Positions 48,204-50,415 of a DNA stretch of 50,415 nt are shown here, piece by piece (the stretch's first letter is position 1; every line of letters starts with the position of its first letter). Source of the DNA: Flammeovirgaceae bacterium. Lineage in GTDB: Bacteria; Bacteroidota; Bacteroidia; Cytophagales; Cyclobacteriaceae. A program made the translations under genes and the position numbers. The stretch is taken from contig JAHEZH010000022.1 in assembly GCA_023251155.1 (NCBI GenBank), positions 1-50,415 of the forward strand, in the 5' to 3' direction. Under the pieces are notes generated by a model. That model did no database searches. It had not been told where the DNA came from and saw only the letters and a list, made by a program, of their open reading frames with translations.

Positions 48204-49793
48204 TTAAATGCGGTCTTTCGTCCACTCCCCGTTGATCAGCCGCCATACGCCAAGTGGGTTTTCATTTTGTAATTCCGGAGGTAACCACGGTGAAGGCATG
48301 TCCTGATAGCACACCGGTCGTGTGAAACGATAAATCGCAGCTGTACCCACCGAAGTACTGCGACCATCCGTAGTGGCTGGATAAGGACCTCCATGTACCA
48401 TGGCATGACACACTTCCACTCCTGTAGGAAATGCATTGATAACAATACGCCCTGCTTTCTGCTCGAGAATAGCAAGTAACTCCGTATACGCTGCCAGATC
48501 GTGTTCGGTACCATGTACCGTGGCGGTGAGGTGCCCCTTCAGATTTCGTGCTGCTTCAAGCAACTCATTCTTCGTTTTCATTTCCACTACCACGCTGGCC
48601 GGGCCGAAAACTTCTTCGGACAATTCGGGATTGGAATAGAGCGTGTCGCCCTGCGTTTTAAATAAGGCCGGGCTTGCATAATGAGCACCTTCCCCTCGGG
48701 CGCCGATTGCCAGCAGTTCGACTTCTTGCCGGGAGGCATGCCGCGCAACGCTGGTTGTATATGATTTAAATATGTTTTCCGTAAGCATTGCCCCACCGGT
48801 CGTCTTTTCGAATTCGGTTTTGATCTGAGAAATAAATTCAGATGAGCCGTCACCCTGCTGATGGAATAGCAATCCGGGATTGGTACAAAACTGCCCCACT
48901 CCCAACGTCACGGATGCGGAATAGCCTTGTGAAATTCGGGCCGCGTTCAGCTTCATCGCTTCAGGCAATACAAACACCGGATTGGAGCTGCCCATCTCCG
49001 CATACACCGGGATAGGTTCTTCCCGTTGTGCCGCGATATCAAACAAGGCTTTACCTGCCTGGAAAGATCCGGTTAACCCAACAGCTTTCATATGTTTGTT
49101 CTTTACGAGTTGGGTGCCGATAACCGAACCATCACCATGTAACATCGAAAATACACCATCGGGCATGTAGGTAGATTGAGCGGCACGTTGAATGGCTTTG
49201 CCGACCAGCTCTCCGGTAGCAGGATGTGCAGAATGTACTTTCACAATTACCGGGCAACCGGCAGCCAATGCCGAGGCCGTATCGCCACCGGCCACGGAAA
49301 AGGCCAATGGAAAATTGCTCGCTCCAAAAACCACCACGGGCCCAACGCCTGTGTGAAGGGAACGAATATCCGGCTTAGGAACAGGGACACGTCCGGGTTC
49401 AGCTGTTTCAATACGGGCATCCCGCCATGAACCTTCACGCAATACCCGGGCAAAGAGCCGCAGCTGATTTATCGTACGGCCTCGTTCTCCTTCGATGCGC
49501 GCCTTCGGCAGTGCGGTCTCACGGCAACACACTTCGATCAAAGCATCACCCAGAAGAAAAATTTCCTGTGCAATGGCATCGAGGAACATGGCTTTATCAT
49601 TACCTGACTTTTTCCGGTACACCTGAAATGCGCTTGCTGCTTTTTCACAGGCAAGATCTGCCTCGCGTACAGTTGCTTTTACGAAACTATATTCAAGCGG
49701 AACACCCAGAGCGGGGTTATACGAATGAAAGCGATCGGTGCCTTCAGCCGTCAGGCTGAAACCGATGATCTGCTTTCCATCAATCTTTATCAT
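48204..49793 (-). CDS. 2-oxoglutarate semialdehyde dehydrogenase (NADP-type aldehyde dehydrogenase)
   Basis: 529-aa aldehyde dehydrogenase, cytosolic. The catalytic cysteine is C303 in VGQFCTNPG, the general base is E266 in AEMGSSNP, and the cofactor stretch is GPVVVFGASNFPLAFSVAGGD (151-171) with LTGSFQAGK. The N-terminus and the FGASNFPLAFS / QFCTNPG combination belong to the 2-oxoglutarate semialdehyde (2,5-dioxovalerate) dehydrogenase group, which is longer than ordinary ALDH. It would make 2-oxoglutarate, the last step of oxidative pentose or glucarate breakdown. It is 11 bases from the FAH gene and 44 from the dehydratase gene. Confidence 0.92.
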   Translation of the reverse strand: MIKIDGKQIIGFSLTAEGTDRFHSYNPALGVPLEYSFVKATVREADLACEKAASAFQVYRKKSGNDKAMFLDAIAQEIFLLGDALIEVCCRETALPKARIEGERGRTINQLRLFARVLREGSWRDARIETAEPGRVPVPKPDIRSLHTGVGPVVVFGASNFPLAFSVAGGDTASALAAGCPVIVKVHSAHPATGELVGKAIQRAAQSTYMPDGVFSMLHGDGSVIGTQLVKNKHMKAVGLTGSFQAGKALFDIAAQREEPIPVYAEMGSSNPVFVLPEAMKLNAARISQGYSASVTLGVGQFCTNPGLLFHQQGDGSSEFISQIKTEFEKTTGGAMLTENIFKSYTTSVARHASRQEVELLAIGARGEGAHYASPALFKTQGDTLYSNPELSEEVFGPASVVVEMKTKNELLEAARNLKGHLTATVHGTEHDLAAYTELLAILEQKAGRIVINAFPTGVEVCHAMVHGGPYPATTDGRSTSVGTAAIYRFTRPVCYQDMPSPWLPPELQNENPLGVWRLINGEWTKDRI

Positions 49794-49804
49794 ACGTTAA
49801 AAAT

Positions 49805-50415
49805 TTAGGCAACCGTATTTTCCAAAGTGCCAATGTGTTCGATGGTAATGGTGATGACATCGCCTGATTGCAGTGTAAACTGATCGGGCGGAACAATGCC
49901 TGTTCCTGTCATCAGGTACGTTCCGTGAGGGAATGTCACTTCACGAAAAAGATACTCCGCCAGTTCACTATGCTTTCTGCGCATCCGGTTAATGGAGATC
50001 GCATTGGAAAATGCCATGGTTCCCTTCCGTTTGATTGAAATAGTGATTACCGTATCCGGATGAATCGGTGCTTCCGGCACATACAGACACGGGCCGATCG
50101 CAGTTGCTCCATCATAGGATTTTGCCTGAGGCAGATACAAGGGATTCTCTCCTTCAATGTCGCGTGACGACATATCATTTCCGATCGTGTATCCTTCAAT
50201 CGAACCGGAAGAACAGATAAACAAGGTTAATTCCGGTTCAGGCACGTTCCATAAGGAGTCTCTTCGAATACGTACATTACTATCCGGACCCACTACACGA
50301 TAAGCAGGCGCTTTGAAGAACAGCTCCGGACGTGGGGCCTCATACACCCGTGCATAAAAATCTCCTCCTCCTGCATCTTTTGATTCTTCCATACGCGCTT
50401 CACGACTGCGCATGT
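49805..50415 (-). CDS. FAH-family 2-keto-3-deoxypentonate dehydratase, partial
   Basis: The gene runs off the right edge; 202 codons from an internal ATG are visible and perhaps 80-100 N-terminal residues are missing. The fumarylacetoacetase-type fold shows the metal-binding E-x-E in VPEPELTLF (E59, E61 of the visible part), then [18 protein letters not shown] with the third acid, [11 protein letters not shown], and the ending [17 protein letters not shown], all classic for this family. Next to a pentonate dehydratase and an oxoglutarate-semialdehyde dehydrogenase, the likely reaction is 2-keto-3-deoxypentonate to 2-oxoglutarate semialdehyde. A different FAH-fold hydrolase activity cannot be excluded. 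Confidence 0.88.
   Translation of the reverse strand, partial: MRSREARMEESKDAGGGDFYARVYEAPRPELFFKAPAYRVVGPDSNVRIRRDSLWNVPEPELTLFICSSGSIEGYTIGNDMSSRDIEGENPLYLPQAKSYDGATAIGPCLYVPEAPIHPDTVITISIKRKGTMAFSNAISINRMRRKHSELAEYLFREVTFPHGTYLMTGTGIVPPDQFTLQSGDVITITIEHIGTLENTVA

Overview
The window looks like chromosomal DNA of a plant-polysaccharide-degrading member of the Bacteroidota. The reasons are a SusC/SusD pair, a hybrid two-component regulator of the one-piece HTCS type, many secreted glycosidases with short signal peptides, and weak Shine-Dalgarno signals. A free-living Cytophagales- or Chitinophagales-like soil or water bacterium is my guess; the sequence does not fix the genus.

Layout. (1) Positions 1-11.2 kb are mixed genes: a tRNA-Arg(CCG) with a following hairpin (236-365), a secreted GH29 alpha-L-fucosidase, a secreted beta-lactamase-fold serine hydrolase, an ABC exporter followed by a TPR protein gene that is split by a one-base shift in an A7 run, a divergent pair of NmrA-type reductase and AraC regulator on the plus strand, an unrecognised 104-aa protein, a stand-alone response regulator, and a small XRE repressor with an 18-bp perfect palindrome just upstream. 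(2) From 11.2 kb to the right edge every gene lies on the minus strand, about 39 kb. Read in transcription order (right to left) it holds four genes for oxidised-sugar catabolism (FAH-family hydrolase/dehydratase, aldehyde dehydrogenase, IlvD/Edd-type sugar-acid dehydratase, GntP permease), three CE1-type esterase genes with four catalytic domains, GH95, the HTCS regulator, SusC, SusD, two GH43 enzymes, a zinc alcohol dehydrogenase, GH67 alpha-glucuronidase, GH127/146, GH51, an SDR dehydrogenase, a GH43-GH10 fusion, a SASA-type acetylesterase and mannonate dehydratase UxuA.

How it fits together. GH10, GH43, GH67, GH51, GH127/146, GH95 and the esterases together point to a heavily decorated, acetylated and possibly feruloylated glucuronoarabinoxylan. 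SusC/D would import the oligomers and the HTCS would sense a breakdown product. GH67 releases (methyl)glucuronate, which UxuA and a dehydrogenase in the locus could process, although no uronate isomerase is present. The right-hand cluster carries the signature enzymes of non-phosphorylative pentose oxidation (Weimberg-type: pentonate to 2-keto-3-deoxypentonate to 2-oxoglutarate semialdehyde to 2-oxoglutarate), together with a gluconate-type permease instead of a sugar permease. No xylose isomerase or xylulokinase is seen. The most interesting hypothesis is therefore a xylan utilisation locus wired to oxidative pentose catabolism, with uptake of the sugar acid.
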